Of a stretch of 64,000 bases of DNA, positions 1 through 10,510 are shown in pieces. The notes beneath the pieces are model-generated. The model saw only the letters and a list, made by a program, of their open reading frames with translations, was not told the origin of the DNA and searched no databases. The position numbers and the translations under genes are program-made. Origin of the DNA: Erpobdella octoculata (taxonomy: Eukaryota; Annelida; Clitellata; Hirudinida; Erpobdellidae); contig OZ022243.1 of NCBI GenBank assembly GCA_963978895.1, positions 13,161,765 through 13,225,764 of the forward strand, read 5' to 3'. The stretch's first letter is position 1. Each line of letters begins with the position of its first letter.

Positions 1-2961
1 TTATTTGACAGACACATTGATCCAGATCAGCATTTTTTATATCAATTTTACGATCCAGTTACATATTTAACACCAGATAATCTTTCCAATTTAATTAAAA
101 ACTCAACCAATAAGAAATTATCATTCCTTCATGTAAATTGCAGAAGTCTCGTACATAAAGTTCAAGATTTAATCTTACTAATGCACATGTCCTCAGCTAA
201 AATTGTAGCTGTAACTGAAACCTGGCTAAATAAAGAAAACTCTGACAGTATATTCATCCCACACTACAATTTTTTTTCAAAACCTCGTGAAGGTAAAAAA
301 GGTGGGGGTGTGGGTTTTTTCATCGATGCTTCTATCGCCTGCTCCATTTTGGTCCACCAGGACAAAAATTTACTAATCTCCTCATTCGAATCGTTACTGG
401 TTTCCTTTAGTTGTAATAATAAAAAATGTATTGCTGGGGTGATATATCGACCACCAAACTCAAATTTACAAACTTTTCTTGACGAATTGAATCTTTTATT
501 AACTTCCATTGATCACCATAACACTACTATTCTACTACTGGGTGACTTTAACATAAATTTGTTAGATGAAGTTCATGCTTCTCTTGTTTCTGATTTTTTG
601 AACACATTTGCATCTCATTTATTGTTTCCTGCTTTTATAAAACCAACACGGAAAAGTTCTACGACAGCAACAGCAATCGACAATATCTTCACAAACTTCC
701 CTCTTCAAAATACGCTCTCAAAGATACTGATTGATGATTTGTCTGACCATTTTCCACTTTACCTTTCTCTTGATCTTGCTTTTCAAATAACCATTTCTAA
801 AGATCAAAAAAACTTCAAAAGACAATTTAAAAACAGTAATTTGTTCCATGTTAAATTAACTAACAAAGATTGGACTGAAGTCATTCAACAAGGTGAAAAT
901 GGTAAAGTGACATCTGCTTATTCATTATTTGTGAAAGAATATCTCCTTGCATATAATTTCTGTTTTCCTCTAGAGAAACCCAGACAGAAAAAAGTAAAAT
1001 TTGACCATGAATGGATGAACTTTACACTTTTCAGACACTGCCGTAAAAAGAACATTCTCTATCGTAATTTTTTAAAACACCCATCAGAAGAAAATAGAAA
1101 AAAATTCATAACTTGTCGCAATAAATTTAAATCCTTAAAAACAACCACAATCAAACAACACTACTCTTCTAAATTTGAATCTTATGAAGGTAATATTAAT
1201 GCAATCTGGAAATTGATAAAGACTTTACTAGGCCAATTCAAATCAAAAGAGCATCAGGAAAATTTTCTCACAAATGATGGATCCGAAATAAGTTCACCTT
1301 CTCTGATTGCTGATATGTTTAACAAGTATTTCTCAAACATTGGGTCAAGCCTTGCAAAACAAATTCACTCTCAGGGTTCTTATTTCACTGACTTCCTCAA
1401 GAACCAAGTGGTCGATTCCATGAATGTCACACCAGTAACATCAACTGAAATCCTCAAAATTGCAAAAAGTTTAAAAACATCTAGAAGTTGTGGTCCAGAT
1501 GGTATTGATCCTCTAATAGCAAGTCAATCTATCCAACTAATTGTCTCTCCTCTAACATCTCTGATCAATAGTTCCCTAACATTTGGAATATTTCCTGACC
1601 AATTGAAAATTGCTAAAGTTGTTCCACTTCATAAATCCGGTGAAAAAAATAATGTAACAAATTATCGGCCCATTTCAATATTATCTTATTTTTCCAAATT
1701 CTTTGAAAAAGTTATGCACACAAGATTATACAGTTACCTATTAAAGTTTTCTCTCCTTTCACCATACCAATATGGATTTAGAAAAAACCACTCCACATAC
1801 ATGCCACTAGTTGTTCTTCAATCCAAAATCGCTGAAGCTCTAGATCAAGGAAACTTTGGCATTGGCCTATTCCTAGACCTTGCAAAAGCATTTGACACTG
1901 TAAATCATGAAATATTATTGAAGAAGCTTGAGTACTATGGAGTCCGGGGAGTTCCTCTTGACTGGTTTCGGGATTACATGAAGAACCGATCACAATATGT
2001 CTGCTACAACAATGTGTTATCACAATCTTTACCCATCAACTGTGGCGTACCACAGGGCTCTATATTGGGTCCACTCCTATTTATTATATATATCAATGAC
2101 TTACCTTTAATTTCTAACCTGTTCAGTTTTTCTTTATTTGCTGATGACACTAGTCTGTTTGCTTCTGGTGACAATTTGAACATTTTATTTGACAGCGTTA
2201 ATAATGGTCTCATATGTATTTATGATTGGTTTTGTGCCAATAAGCTTTCTTTAAATGTAAAAAAAACCAACTATATCATATTTCATCCAAAGAGTAAATC
2301 TATTATTACAAAGTCATGTCTCAGCATTTCTGGTGTTTCTATTACCCGTGTCACCTCATATAGATTTTTAGGTGTGTTTTTTGATCAACATTTAACATGG
2401 ACTGATCACATTAAGCATGTTAAATCTAAAGTTTCTAAGTATATTGGAATTATGTATAGATTACGTCGTTTTATAGACACAAAAACTTGTATTATGTTGT
2501 ATTATGCATTTGTCTTTCCCTATATTTCTTACTGCAATATTGTTTGGGCTTCTAATTACCCAACTCGTCTTCTTTCTTTACACATTTTGCTCAAACGACT
2601 CATCCGTATTATTTTTTTTTTACATCCTCTTTCTTCTTGTAAGTCAAAATTTACTGAACATAAGCTTTTAAACATTTATCAAGTCAATCTGTTTCAAATT
2701 GGTTCTTTTATGTATAAATATTCTAATTCTACTCTACCTCAATCCTTTCATGATTTCTTCTTAAAGTCGTCCGATATTCATACCCATTTTTTGCGATCAT
2801 CTCATCTTTTCCGTCCAGAATTTGCAAACACAAGACTAAAAACCTTTTCTATTAAATGTTTAGGTCCGCGTACATATTCAGTCATCCCTATTTCAATACA
2901 GTCCTCTGAGTCCTTTTCATTATTTAAATCTCGTCTTAAATCTCACTTATTAAAATTATAA
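1..2961 (+). CDS. LINE ORF2: endonuclease plus reverse transcriptase (5' partial)
   Basis: The frame is open from the first base, so the annotated ATG at 181 is internal: the 60 upstream codons contain the start of the endonuclease (FLHVNCRS). The product nicks target DNA and reverse-transcribes LINE RNA at the nick. The N-terminal AP-endonuclease shows NCRS, TETWL, GGGVGFF, LLGDFNI, IDNIF and SDHFPL. The reverse transcriptase shows FLDLAKAFDTVNH, GVPQGSILGPLLF and the catalytic FADD (near 2140-2150). No RNase H is seen, which suits CR1/Jockey-type elements. There is no internal stop over 987 codons, so the copy looks recent. The 36-38 kb copy shows that an ORF1 should lie upstream. Confidence 0.9.
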   Translation, partial: LFDRHIDPDQHFLYQFYDPVTYLTPDNLSNLIKNSTNKKLSFLHVNCRSLVHKVQDLILLMHMSSAKIVAVTETWLNKENSDSIFIPHYNFFSKPREGKKGGGVGFFIDASIACSILVHQDKNLLISSFESLLVSFSCNNKKCIAGVIYRPPNSNLQTFLDELNLLLTSIDHHNTTILLLGDFNINLLDEVHASLVSDFLNTFASHLLFPAFIKPTRKSSTTATAIDNIFTNFPLQNTLSKILIDDLSDHFPLYLSLDLAFQITISKDQKNFKRQFKNSNLFHVKLTNKDWTEVIQQGENGKVTSAYSLFVKEYLLAYNFCFPLEKPRQKKVKFDHEWMNFTLFRHCRKKNILYRNFLKHPSEENRKKFITCRNKFKSLKTTTIKQHYSSKFESYEGNINAIWKLIKTLLGQFKSKEHQENFLTNDGSEISSPSLIADMFNKYFSNIGSSLAKQIHSQGSYFTDFLKNQVVDSMNVTPVTSTEILKIAKSLKTSRSCGPDGIDPLIASQSIQLIVSPLTSLINSSLTFGIFPDQLKIAKVVPLHKSGEKNNVTNYRPISILSYFSKFFEKVMHTRLYSYLLKFSLLSPYQYGFRKNHSTYMPLVVLQSKIAEALDQGNFGIGLFLDLAKAFDTVNHEILLKKLEYYGVRGVPLDWFRDYMKNRSQYVCYNNVLSQSLPINCGVPQGSILGPLLFIIYINDLPLISNLFSFSLFADDTSLFASGDNLNILFDSVNNGLICIYDWFCANKLSLNVKKTNYIIFHPKSKSIITKSCLSISGVSITRVTSYRFLGVFFDQHLTWTDHIKHVKSKVSKYIGIMYRLRRFIDTKTCIMLYYAFVFPYISYCNIVWASNYPTRLLSLHILLKRLIRIIFFLHPLSSCKSKFTEHKLLNIYQVNLFQIGSFMYKYSNSTLPQSFHDFFLKSSDIHTHFLRSSHLFRPEFANTRLKTFSIKCLGPRTYSVIPISIQSSESFSLFKSRLKSHLLKL

Positions 2962-3272
2962 TATATTCTATCATCTCAGATTCGAACGTATATTGTATAT
3001 TATTAAATGTTAAATTTTGTTATTTTGTTCATCTTAGTAATTTATTTCAGTTATTTTACCATTCTAAATTTATTGTATTGTATGTACCTGTATTATTATT
3101 ATTCGTAAATGTTTCATCTGCACTGGTCATCCTCAAGCGAGATTCATCTCTTCGGATGTTCCTTTTGGGCACTACTCATTCATTTTTTGTTGCATGCTTT
3201 TATTTCAATTTTTATGTGTTTCTTTAATGTGTTTTTGTATGCCCAATAAACAATGATAAACAATAAACAAAA
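1..3272 (+). mobile_element. CR1/Jockey-like LINE, 5' end outside window
   Basis: This is a non-LTR retrotransposon. Its ORF2 fills 1-2961. A 3' UTR of about 300 bases follows and ends in an irregular CAATAAA-type repeat near 3243-3272 instead of a poly(A) tail. The UTR carries a motif at 3152-3174 (GGATGTTCCTTTTGGGCAC) that returns, with one base changed, in the 3' UTR of the LINE copies at 35.9 kb and 61.3 kb. The two groups therefore belong to one family, and the motif may be a recognition site for the reverse transcriptase. The element continues leftwards out of the window. Confidence 0.85.
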
Positions 3273-3590
3273 CAACAAGAAATGTTTCGACTCATTTGGT
3301 GTAGTCCAAAAAATCCGGTTCACACACATGCAACGGTATCTACATACGTACAATTATATTTTTAGCATAAAAGCCAGACGTATAAGATATTGTTAGTTAT
3401 TTTGTTCTTGTTTTTTAGGGGGGATAAAATTTTTGACATAATTTTGTTAGGGGGTGACTGAAAGTTTGACAGTTGTTGACAAAGGGGAGAGGGGTGTAAC
3501 AATTTGCCTAAAAATTGTTGACAAAATTAATGGACGTCCCCTAAAGAAAAACTCATCATATTTGGAAATATTACAAGGCCCTCCGATTTG
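3273..3590. other. Unassigned spacer with G-rich inverted motifs
   Basis: I recognise no gene here. Around 3415-3545 there are G-runs and repeated GTTGACA-type words, ending in GGACGTCCCC, which look like decayed ends of a DNA transposon. No target duplication could be paired with them. Confidence 0.3.
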
Positions 3591-3845
3591 GCCTAGTTGC
3601 GTCCCTGCATACAAACGAGGCTAAAGTTCATACAAGCTCGATCGGATGGACCAAAGGCACTAAAAGATTGAAAAATATTAGCAGAAATATATGATATAAC
3701 TAAGTAGATATAATTAAAAATGTATTAAAAATACTACGTTTATCAACTAATCTAAATACTCAAGCATGAGTGAGCTAATAAAGTTTTTTTTTTGGTAGAC
3801 AAAATCTTGGGGGGGGGCCGTCGCTCCCCCCAATCGCCGCCTCTG
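3591..3845 (-). mobile_element. hAT-type MITE fragment, same family as 27.6-28.4 kb
   Basis: The right terminus reads, on the minus strand, CAGAGGCGGCGATTGGGG and ends at 3845. This is the CAGAGGCG-type end of hAT elements. The segment 3607-3790 matches the outer MITE at about 28140-28310 (shared words include CGAGGCTAAAGTTCAT and CGATCGGATGGACC). Its left side is cut near 3606, where a different hAT-like end (CAGGGACGCAACTAGG, minus strand) abuts. The expected 8-bp duplicate ATTGACTT lies on the right only. Confidence 0.6.
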
Positions 3846-4159
3846 ATTGACTTAATTAGTGCTTCAAGTCTGTAAATGTAGTTTACCGCACTTTTGACAT
3901 TCTCATCAATCGGTTCAGAGGAATGCAGGTTGTGGTAGTCATTAACCACGGACATGAAATCCTAGTTGTTGATCCTGTGTAGTGGTGTTAGAGGTACTGC
4001 GAGGTATTTTGTTCTTGGACATTGACATAAGGTGGATTATCCGTATGAAAAATACTCATTAAACTACAGGTTTTGACACACCCCTCCCCCTCTTGGAACT
4101 CGTACATTCTCCTACGCACGCCGGCTTTAACTACCCTGCAATATAAAATTGCTTAAAAC

Positions 4160-4459
4160 CAGTACAGTACTAAAGGCGGGCCACGGCACAGGGCGACAAT
4201 TTAAACGGGGCGCCAAATTTTTTTAAAAAGTGACTCCGACTAACCACTCACCCGTTCATCAGCTTTTTTGAGAGAAAAAATAAAAAGAGGGTTTCTAAAA
4301 AATAAAAAGAGGGTTTCTAAAACAAAAATTGAAAAGTTGCTCCGATTACCCGGCCATCAGCTTTTTTGAAAGCAAAGTTAAAGACAGAATAGATATGCTG
4401 TTGTACGGGCGCATTCATTGAGCTTTGTCCCGGGCGCCAAAACCCTTGGTACGCCACTG
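4160..4459. mobile_element. Short hAT MITE with near-perfect 8-bp TSD
   Basis: The left end starts CAGTACAGTACTAAAGGCGG. The right end, read on the minus strand, starts CAGTGGCGTACCAAGG, a common hAT terminus. The flanking octamers are CTTAAAAC (4152-4159) and CATAAAAC (4460-4467), matching at 7 of 8 positions. No coding sequence is visible, so it would have needed transposase from elsewhere. Confidence 0.65.
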
Positions 4460-4559
4460 CATAAAACCACCATAGATTTGCTATTTTCCGGCTGGGGGCA
4501 CAGCCAAAAAAGTCCGGTGCTGAAAACTTTCATTCCAAGGAACCCTTATACGACGAACA

Positions 4560-5040
4560 AAATGGTAAAACACATAGAGACTGGTTGCCAAGTCCAAGAA
4601 AGAATTCATTCTATAGAGCATGCCAGTAGCCCGTTCCAACAGAAAAAGTCCAGATTCTGTAACAATAAACGATAAACCATATAAAGTGGTACCAATTTCT
4701 ATTCTGAAGAAAAGAACAGGTATCTTTTTAGAGGGCAGACTGGGAATAAAAAACTGTAAATTTATCATTGATACTGGAGCTTCTTGTTCAATTATAAGGC
4801 CTTGTTTAGCAAAAGGAGAAGTTTTGCAAATTGGAAAAAATATTCGTCTCAAGACTGCAACTGGGGAGCTTGTTCCAGTAGTTGGTAAAATTTAAACTGA
4901 ATGGGCTTGTAACACGGTAATTGGTAAAAATAATAATAGAAAGAGAATGAAGTACTCGCAAATTCAGGCACTGCTTGAAGCTGCTAAAACTTCACTAAAA
5001 CCATGAAATCTGACAAAGCGGAAAAGTTTATTGAAGAGCA
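4560..5040 (+). pseudogene. Gag/aspartic-protease remnant of the split LTR element
   Basis: The open stretch 4620-4895 keeps the retroviral-type protease core GRLGIKNCKFIIDTGAS followed by CSIIRPCLAKGE. DTGA is the catalytic motif that processes Gag-Pol. Just upstream, 4579-4615 matches gag sequence at about 40447-40490, so roughly 700 bases of gag and zinc knuckle are deleted between the two. After GELVPVVGKI the frame stops, and a second deletion of about 470 bases removes the rest of the protease. The piece 4918-5040 matches the spacer before the RT. It cannot make a functional polyprotein. Confidence 0.8.
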
Positions 5041-5062
5041 TCTATATATATAACAGAACATG

Positions 5063-5272
5063 TCATGACTGACCGACTGAATGACTGACTGACTGACTGA
5101 CTGACTGACTGACTGACTGACTGACTGAGACTGACTGACTGACTGACTGACTGACTGACTGACTGACTGACTGACTGACTGACTGACTGACTGACTGACT
5201 GACTGACTGACTGACTGACTGACTGACTGACTGACTGACTGACTGACTGACTGACTGACTGACTGACTGACT
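5063..5272. repeat. (ACTG)n microsatellite
   Basis: About 50 nearly pure tetranucleotide units with one slipped unit near 5128. The repetitive Ser-Val-Ser-Gln reading frame on the minus strand is an artefact of this repeat. It lies about 20 bases inside the Helitron 5' end. Confidence 0.95.
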
Positions 5273-5280
5273 GATAATCA

Positions 5281-5755
5281 ATGCCGAGCTCAAACGCCTC
5301 ATCCTAGGAACGTGAAATTTGGAACTTATATTATTTTTATAGCGTAAGCACCCACTAAGAAAAGATTTTAAAAATTATGCTCCTGAGAGGATAAAACTGG
5401 AAAACAAATGTTTGTCTAAAACAACGTATATCTCTTAAACCAAAAACGAAGGGCTTTTGAAATGGTTGGGGTCCGAATTGCCGAAGGCCGAATTGCCAAA
5501 CACGGATTTCAAAGAAAGGCTGAATTGCCGAACTCGGATTTCAAAGAAAGGTTGAATTGCCAAACTCGGATCAAACGCCTCATCCTAGGAACGTGAAATA
5601 TAGAACTTATATTACTTTTATAGCGTAAGCACCCACTAAGAAAGGGTTTTTGAAAATTTTGCTGAGATGAAACTGAAAAACAAACTTTTTTCTAAAACCA
5701 CGCATATCTCAAAAACCAAAAATGAGAGGCTTTTGAAATTTGGTATCTAAATTCT
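5281..5755. repeat. Two-copy direct repeat of about 285-bp period
   Basis: Copies begin at about 5290 and 5573, both with TCAAACGCCTCATCCTAGGA then ACGTGAAAT. They continue through AGCGTAAGCACCCACTAAG and end near the GGCTTTTGAAAT word. Small indels separate the copies. No coding potential is seen. Confidence 0.8.
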
Positions 5756-5759
5756 TCTT

Positions 5760-6385
5760 AAAAAATGAAAAAATACGTGTTTCACCATATTTTGAAAATT
5801 TGGTTTCCAGGACCTCAAATGTGGGGTGGAAAATAGGGTTATTTGTTTTTTTTTTAAATAACAGCTACTCAGAAACTGTGAATGCTATAGATGTAAAAAT
5901 TAATATTTAGTATCTACTCAAAAAATAATAATATAAATGTTTCACCATTTAAAAAAATAATAATATAAATGTTTCCCCATTTTTTGAAAATTTGGTTTCC
6001 AGGACCTCAAATGTATGGTGGAAAATAAAGTTATTTGTTTTTTAAAATAACTGTTACTCAAAAACTGTAAGAGCTACAGATGTGAAAATATCTACTCAAA
6101 AAATAACGATATACGTGTTTCACCATTTTTTGGAAATTTGGTTTCCAGGACCTCAAATATGGGGTTTTAAATAAATGCTATTAAAAAACTGTTAGTCCTA
6201 CAAATGTAAAATTAGTATTTAGTATCCTCTCAATAAATAAAAATTTACCTGTTTCACCATTTCTTAAAAATTTGGTTTCAAGGACCTCAAATGTGGGATG
6301 GAAAATAGGGTAATTTGTTTTTTAAAGTAACTGCTATTCAAAAACTGTAAATGCTACAGACTCTGAAGCTAAAAATACTACAGAT
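5760..6385. repeat. Tandem repeat, about 135-185 bp unit, four copies
   Basis: Units restart at about 5808, 5994, 6143 and 6277 with GTTTCCAGGACCTCAAAT. Each continues through an A/T-rich stretch to GTGTTTCACCATTT. A more diverged copy of the same sequence appears at about 8100-8160, on the far side of the hAT remnant, so the hAT was inserted into this array. Confidence 0.8.
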
Positions 6386-7993
6386 TGATTTTTTTCCAAA
6401 ATTATTTTCATGATGAAAGAGAAGTGTTAGTTAGTGACTCACTAAAAGAATTAATTCGAATTTGCAATGAATGGATGGCGAAACATCGAGAGATGCTGGT
6501 TTATCAGCTAAAGAATAAAATGGAAAGAGTTATGAAAAAGACTGTCAATCGTCTATTCAATGAATTAAAAAGTAGAAACGTCCGTTTACAAGAAATTGAT
6601 GAAAAATTTGGATTTCTTCTTGATAGGGAGGGGTTGTGTTTTAAAGCCGAAACAAATGTTGAGGCCGTCACAACATAAGACTTGAAAGCGGCTTCCGCCT
6701 TATCAGAAAATATTGTCTGCCCACCATATTTATTTGAATGTGCACCTTTGAGTTTGTTCCTTAGTGTTGATCTAGGAATTTTGTACAATTTGTCTGCTTC
6801 TCTTTGTGTTATTCTGCCAGTACTGATTCCCAGCAAAGCTGCTTGCAAGTTTGACGACGAGTAAGAACCATAGTTTCTGCTACCAGGCGTTTTTTTATAC
6901 GTTCTAGGCATGATAAAATCTGAAAAATTGTTAATTGTTGTCAAATCATAATCATAGTAAAATAAAACAACAAAAAATGTTGACATTTATGCTATTTAGT
7001 GCTCCAAAACGCAGTTTTCAACGTGGGCCAAAGTCACCCCAGAAAGCAGCCAAAGTCAACCCACTTTTTAACGGTCAATAACTTAAAGGAGCGTTGACCA
7101 AACACAATAAATGTTACGCTACATTAACAGTAATATACAAAATATCATTTATGGAAATTTTGAGTCATCTGCCTTTGTTAATTGTTGCTGTGTAGGAAGA
7201 AGTTTGCACACCAAAAAATATCGTCACTTTCGCAACTCTCGCAAAAACAGCTATAAAATTATTAAACGGCGGCGAAAACAACAATCGAAGGATCAAAGTA
7301 TTAGCTAACACACCACAGTTTGTTATGATAAAATAATGGAGGTTGTTCGCCAGTTTTAAAAGGAGATCGACGCAATTAAAACAAAAAATCCATTTTGGGC
7401 CAAAGTCACCCGCACGGGCGGTACTTAAAAGATCGTTGTGAAAAATTTGGAAAAGCCTACAGTTGTGATGTGGATGGGCATGAATTATATGAAGAAAGTT
7501 TGGATTTTAGAACGCTGCTCACAAGCCGTACCAAAAAAATATCAAGCCCGAACAATTACGTAATTTTATAGTTCAGTGTGGAGATGAAAACGTTTTTCCC
7601 AATATGCGTATAGCATTGCAAATATTGCTGACAATCGCGGTTTCTATTGCCAGTTGCGAAAGATCATTTAGCAAATTAAAATTGATACTTTCATATTTGA
7701 GAGCCTCGATGGGCCAAAGTCAATTATGTGATCTTGCTTTACTTAGCATAGCATATAACGAAAAAGGCCCGAAGAAATTGACTTTGATAATATAATTAAA
7801 CAATTTGTGTCAGCTAAAGCAAGAAAGATAAATTTGTAATAAAGTGTTAATAGATTTAGCTTGTGTGATCTTTTTACCCAATTCTAAAGTAGTTTTTCTT
7901 TTTTTTAGAAAATAAAACGTTAGTAACCTATCGTCGGAGAGGGGCGCAAGATCGGTGTTTGCCATAGGTGCCATTTACCCTAGGTACGCCACT
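6385..7993 (+). pseudogene. Dead hAT transposase with right terminus
   Basis: Three collinear scraps of a hAT transposase remain. 6385-6620 encodes a helical stretch ending LQEIDEKFGFLLD. 7440-7570 encodes EKFGKAYSCDVDGHELYEE and a stop. 7604-7790 encodes the C-terminal dimerisation segment (IASCERSFSKLKLI and then YLRASMGQSQLCDLALLSI), the most conserved part of hAT proteins and close to the ZMYM1-like branch. The right terminus, CAGTGGCGTACCTAGGG on the minus strand, ends at 7993. The gene is broken by stops, a frame change and an insertion of about 0.8 kb (6680-7439). The left terminus was not found. Confidence 0.75.
6680..6911 (-). CDS. psq-type helix-turn-helix N-terminus (transposase fragment)
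   Basis: Read leftwards from an ATG at 6911, the frame begins MPRTYKKTPGSRNYG and contains LGISTGRITQREADKLYK followed by IPRSTLRNKLKG. This is a psq/CENP-B-type DNA-binding helix-turn-helix, as in the N-termini of pogo/Tigger-like transposases and of several host proteins. Coding similarity ends near 6680, where the frame runs into the antisense of the hAT scrap, so only about 75 residues are credible. It sits inside the piece that interrupts the hAT transposase, and is most likely the first exon or a truncated copy of a second transposon. Confidence 0.55.
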
Positions 7994-8307
7994 GTCCAGG
8001 ATTACAAATGTAATGCGGAGAAAAGGATTATATTTGCTTGAAAACTCAATAACTGAAAATTTAAAACCATTAAAATTCAATATTAAGGTTTTTTGTAGAA
8101 TTATAAGATACGTGTTCATTATTTTTTCAAAAAATTAGTTTCCAAGCTTTGAGGTTTTGTACCGTTAAATTTGGTTGAGAGTATGCCTTGACTTTTTTGC
8201 TTATGAAACGGGGCAGTTCGAGCCTAAATAACAAGCCAGGTCTGAAATATTCTGTGTATGAAATAATCCGGACTGGGTCTAAAAAATCCGTGTAGGGCAC
8301 TATGGAT

Positions 8308-8562
8308 TAGAGTGCTGCACGGATCGGGCCAGGCCGTGATTTTAGGGTCTTCAGATCGGATGGGCCAAACCTGAAGTCAAGGTGGGATGGGCCGAGATTT
8401 TTCGCCAAGTATATAGAAATTTTAGGCCTGTAAAATCGGGCCAGGCCTAAATTATATGGGCCGTGCCGGGCCTGAAACTTTGGCTTATAAAGCGGGCCGG
8501 GCCAAGTTGTCGACGGACCGGACCGAGTCGGGCCGTAAAAAATCGCCCCGTGCAATACGCTA
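8308..8562. mobile_element. 255-bp hAT MITE with TSD CTRTGGAT
   Basis: The ends are TAGAGTGCTGCACGG and, on the other strand, TAGCGTATTGCACGG. The flanking octamers CTATGGAT (8300-8307) and CTGTGGAT (8563-8570) match at 7 of 8 positions. The interior is made of GGGCCGGGCC-like words on both strands and would fold strongly. It is inserted about 50 bases before the Helitron 3' terminus. Confidence 0.75.
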
Positions 8563-8616
8563 CTGTGGATGCGTATTCTCTTTTTCAAGCGAGCGCAGCC
8601 GCGACGGGAATGCTAG

Positions 8617-10010
8617 TTGTGATATAATAGCTATTGACGAAAAAAACAATGGAAAAACAAAATCGTTGAACACTGAATTCGAACTGGTAATACAGAGCAC
8701 ATTTGCCAACTGACACGAAGGCTTTCACTGGCAAAGCGAAAGGAAGCTAGAAAGACGCTGAAAAAGATGAAGAAACAAGGAGTTATTGAACCATCCAATA
8801 GCCCATGGAGTTCACCGGTAGTACTTGTTAAGAAGAACAATAATTCGCTACGTTTTTGTGTCGACTACAAAATGTTAAACATGGTTACACAAAAAGATAG
8901 TTACTCTATGTCCAGAATTGATGACACCATCGATACACTTGCTGGATCTCAAATGTTTTCTACTTTAGATCTTAAGAGCGGATAGTGGCAGGTAGGAATA
9001 CAACACTAGGATCGCCCAGAATCGATGACACCATCGATACACTTGCGGGATCTCGAATGTTTTCTACTTTAGATCTTAAGAGCGGATATTGGCAGGTGGG
9101 AATACATCCCCGGGATCGCGAGAAAACTGCCTTTTCAATAGGTGAAGGATTGTGGTAATTTACAGTGATGCCATTTGGCTTGTGCAACGCACCTGCAACT
9201 TTCGAGCAACTTATGGAATATGTGTTACAAGGAATAAATTAGAGAACGTGTCTTGTTTATTTGGATGACATTATTGTGGTTGGAAAAACTTTTGAAGAGC
9301 ATCTACACAATCTTGGGGAAGTTTTCCAAAAGATCCGGGATGCTGGTATGAAGCTAAATCCGGCAAAGTGTGCACTTTTCAAAAGCAAGGTGAAGTATCT
9401 TCGTCATATAGTTTCTGTCGAAGTGGTAGGAACAGATCTTGAAAAAAATGAAGCGGTTAACCATTGGCCTGTTCCGAGAAATTCTCAGGAATTAAGAAGC
9501 TTTCTTGGTTTGTGCAAATATTATCGACGATTTGTGGCCAACTTTTCCAGAATGCAAAAGAATTATATAAGCTTACAGAAAAGAGTGCGCCTTTTGATTG
9601 GTCAGAGTCACGTCAACAAGCGTTCGAACAGTTAAAGACAGCTGCAAGTAATGAAAAAATAGGGGCAAATTGTTGACGGCAATGAAAAAGATATAGCTTA
9701 TTATAGCAGAACTTTGTCGAAACCGGAGCGCAATTATTGCGTCACCAGACGCGAGTAATTGGCAGTAGTTGATTCTATTAAGCACTTTCACAAGTATTTA
9801 TATGGTCAAAAGTTTTTGTTAGGAACGGATCACGCTGCTTTGAGATGGCTTTTAAATGTTAAAATCCAGAAGAGCAAGTGGCTAGATGGATCGAAAGCTT
9901 ACAATCATACAATCATACGAGTTTGAAACTCAGCATCGGAAGGGTGAACAGCACAGAAATGCCAACGCACTGTCACGACGACCGTGCAATGATGAATGTT
10001 GGTATGGCAT
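8617..10010 (+). pseudogene. Reverse transcriptase/RNase H remnant of split LTR element
   Basis: The frame matches the RT of the 42-kb copy: KKQGVIEPSNSPWSSPVVLV, RFCVDYK, FSTLDLKSG, FGLCNAPATFEQL and the catalytic YLDDIIVV (about 9261). An RNase H-like region follows (YYSRTLSKPERNYCV, LGTDHAALRWLL, then RKGEQHRNANALSRRP near 9945-9990). In-frame stops sit in GYWQ (about 8984), in W of the LWQFTVMPF block (about 9156) and at several later points. A block of about 100 bases is present twice (8915-9010 and 9015-9120). No integrase is recognisable after 10010. Confidence 0.8.
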
Positions 10011-10510
10011 TCGCATGGAGGGGAAGGAAAAAATAATCAGTGTTTTCAAGTACGGTTTCAAATTGACGACACTTGGTCAGAAATGGGACTCTCTAAGGGT
10101 TGTGAACGGATCTCTAAAATAATCTGAGAAAGCGCTGATGGTTCCACCAATGTTTTGCAATTAACCCATTAATGCCCAAATTTTTAAATTTGATAAAAAT
10201 CTGTTTTTTAACTCAATGACACTCTATTAAAACAAAATAGAAAAATTATTTTTAAAATTTTGTAAAATTTATTACCAAATTACCAAATTTTCTCCTGCAT
10301 CCTAATAGGGTGCAGTAGGCACAAATGTGTACATAAACCACGTGAAAGTAAAAAATCAAGTAATAATGGTTCAATGTATGCAAAAACAATAATATATGGT
10401 TCAAAACATTCAATTTGATGCCATTCCTCGAAACAGTGATCATGCAAGCCAATGCCACATTTTTTGCACCCCTTTTTTGTATTTTTGTGGAACTGGGCGC
10501 ATCTTTTTAC

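Larger units (their letters stand above)
5041..8616 (+). mobile_element. Helitron, 3.58 kb, with exact A^T insertion
   Basis: The insert starts TCTATATATATAACAGAAC, ends CGGGAATGCTAG, and sits between A (5040) and T (8617). That is the Helitron pattern: 5'-TC, 3'-CTRR, A/T target, no duplication. The host LTR element reads continuously across the site, so both borders are fixed independently. A GC-rich potential hairpin (GCG-CAGC-CGC, about 8590-8604) lies just before the 3' end, as expected. I see no Rep/helicase gene, so it looks non-autonomous. Inside are an ACTG microsatellite, tandem repeats, a hAT remnant and a hAT MITE. Confidence 0.8.
4560..10130 (+). mobile_element. Decayed Mag/Gypsy-like LTR element split by a Helitron
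   Basis: Two blocks align in order with the better-preserved element at 40071-42815: 4560-5040 (gag scrap, protease, linker) and 8617-10130 (reverse transcriptase, RNase H). The first stops and the second resumes within a few bases of the same point (42033-42037 in the reference copy). One copy was therefore cut by the 5041-8616 insertion. The first block also has two internal deletions, one from gag into the protease linker and one just after the protease core. No LTRs were found. Confidence 0.8.

Noticed and set aside
5063..5302. Ser-Val-Ser-Gln repeat protein
   Set aside because: It is the ACTG microsatellite read on the minus strand.
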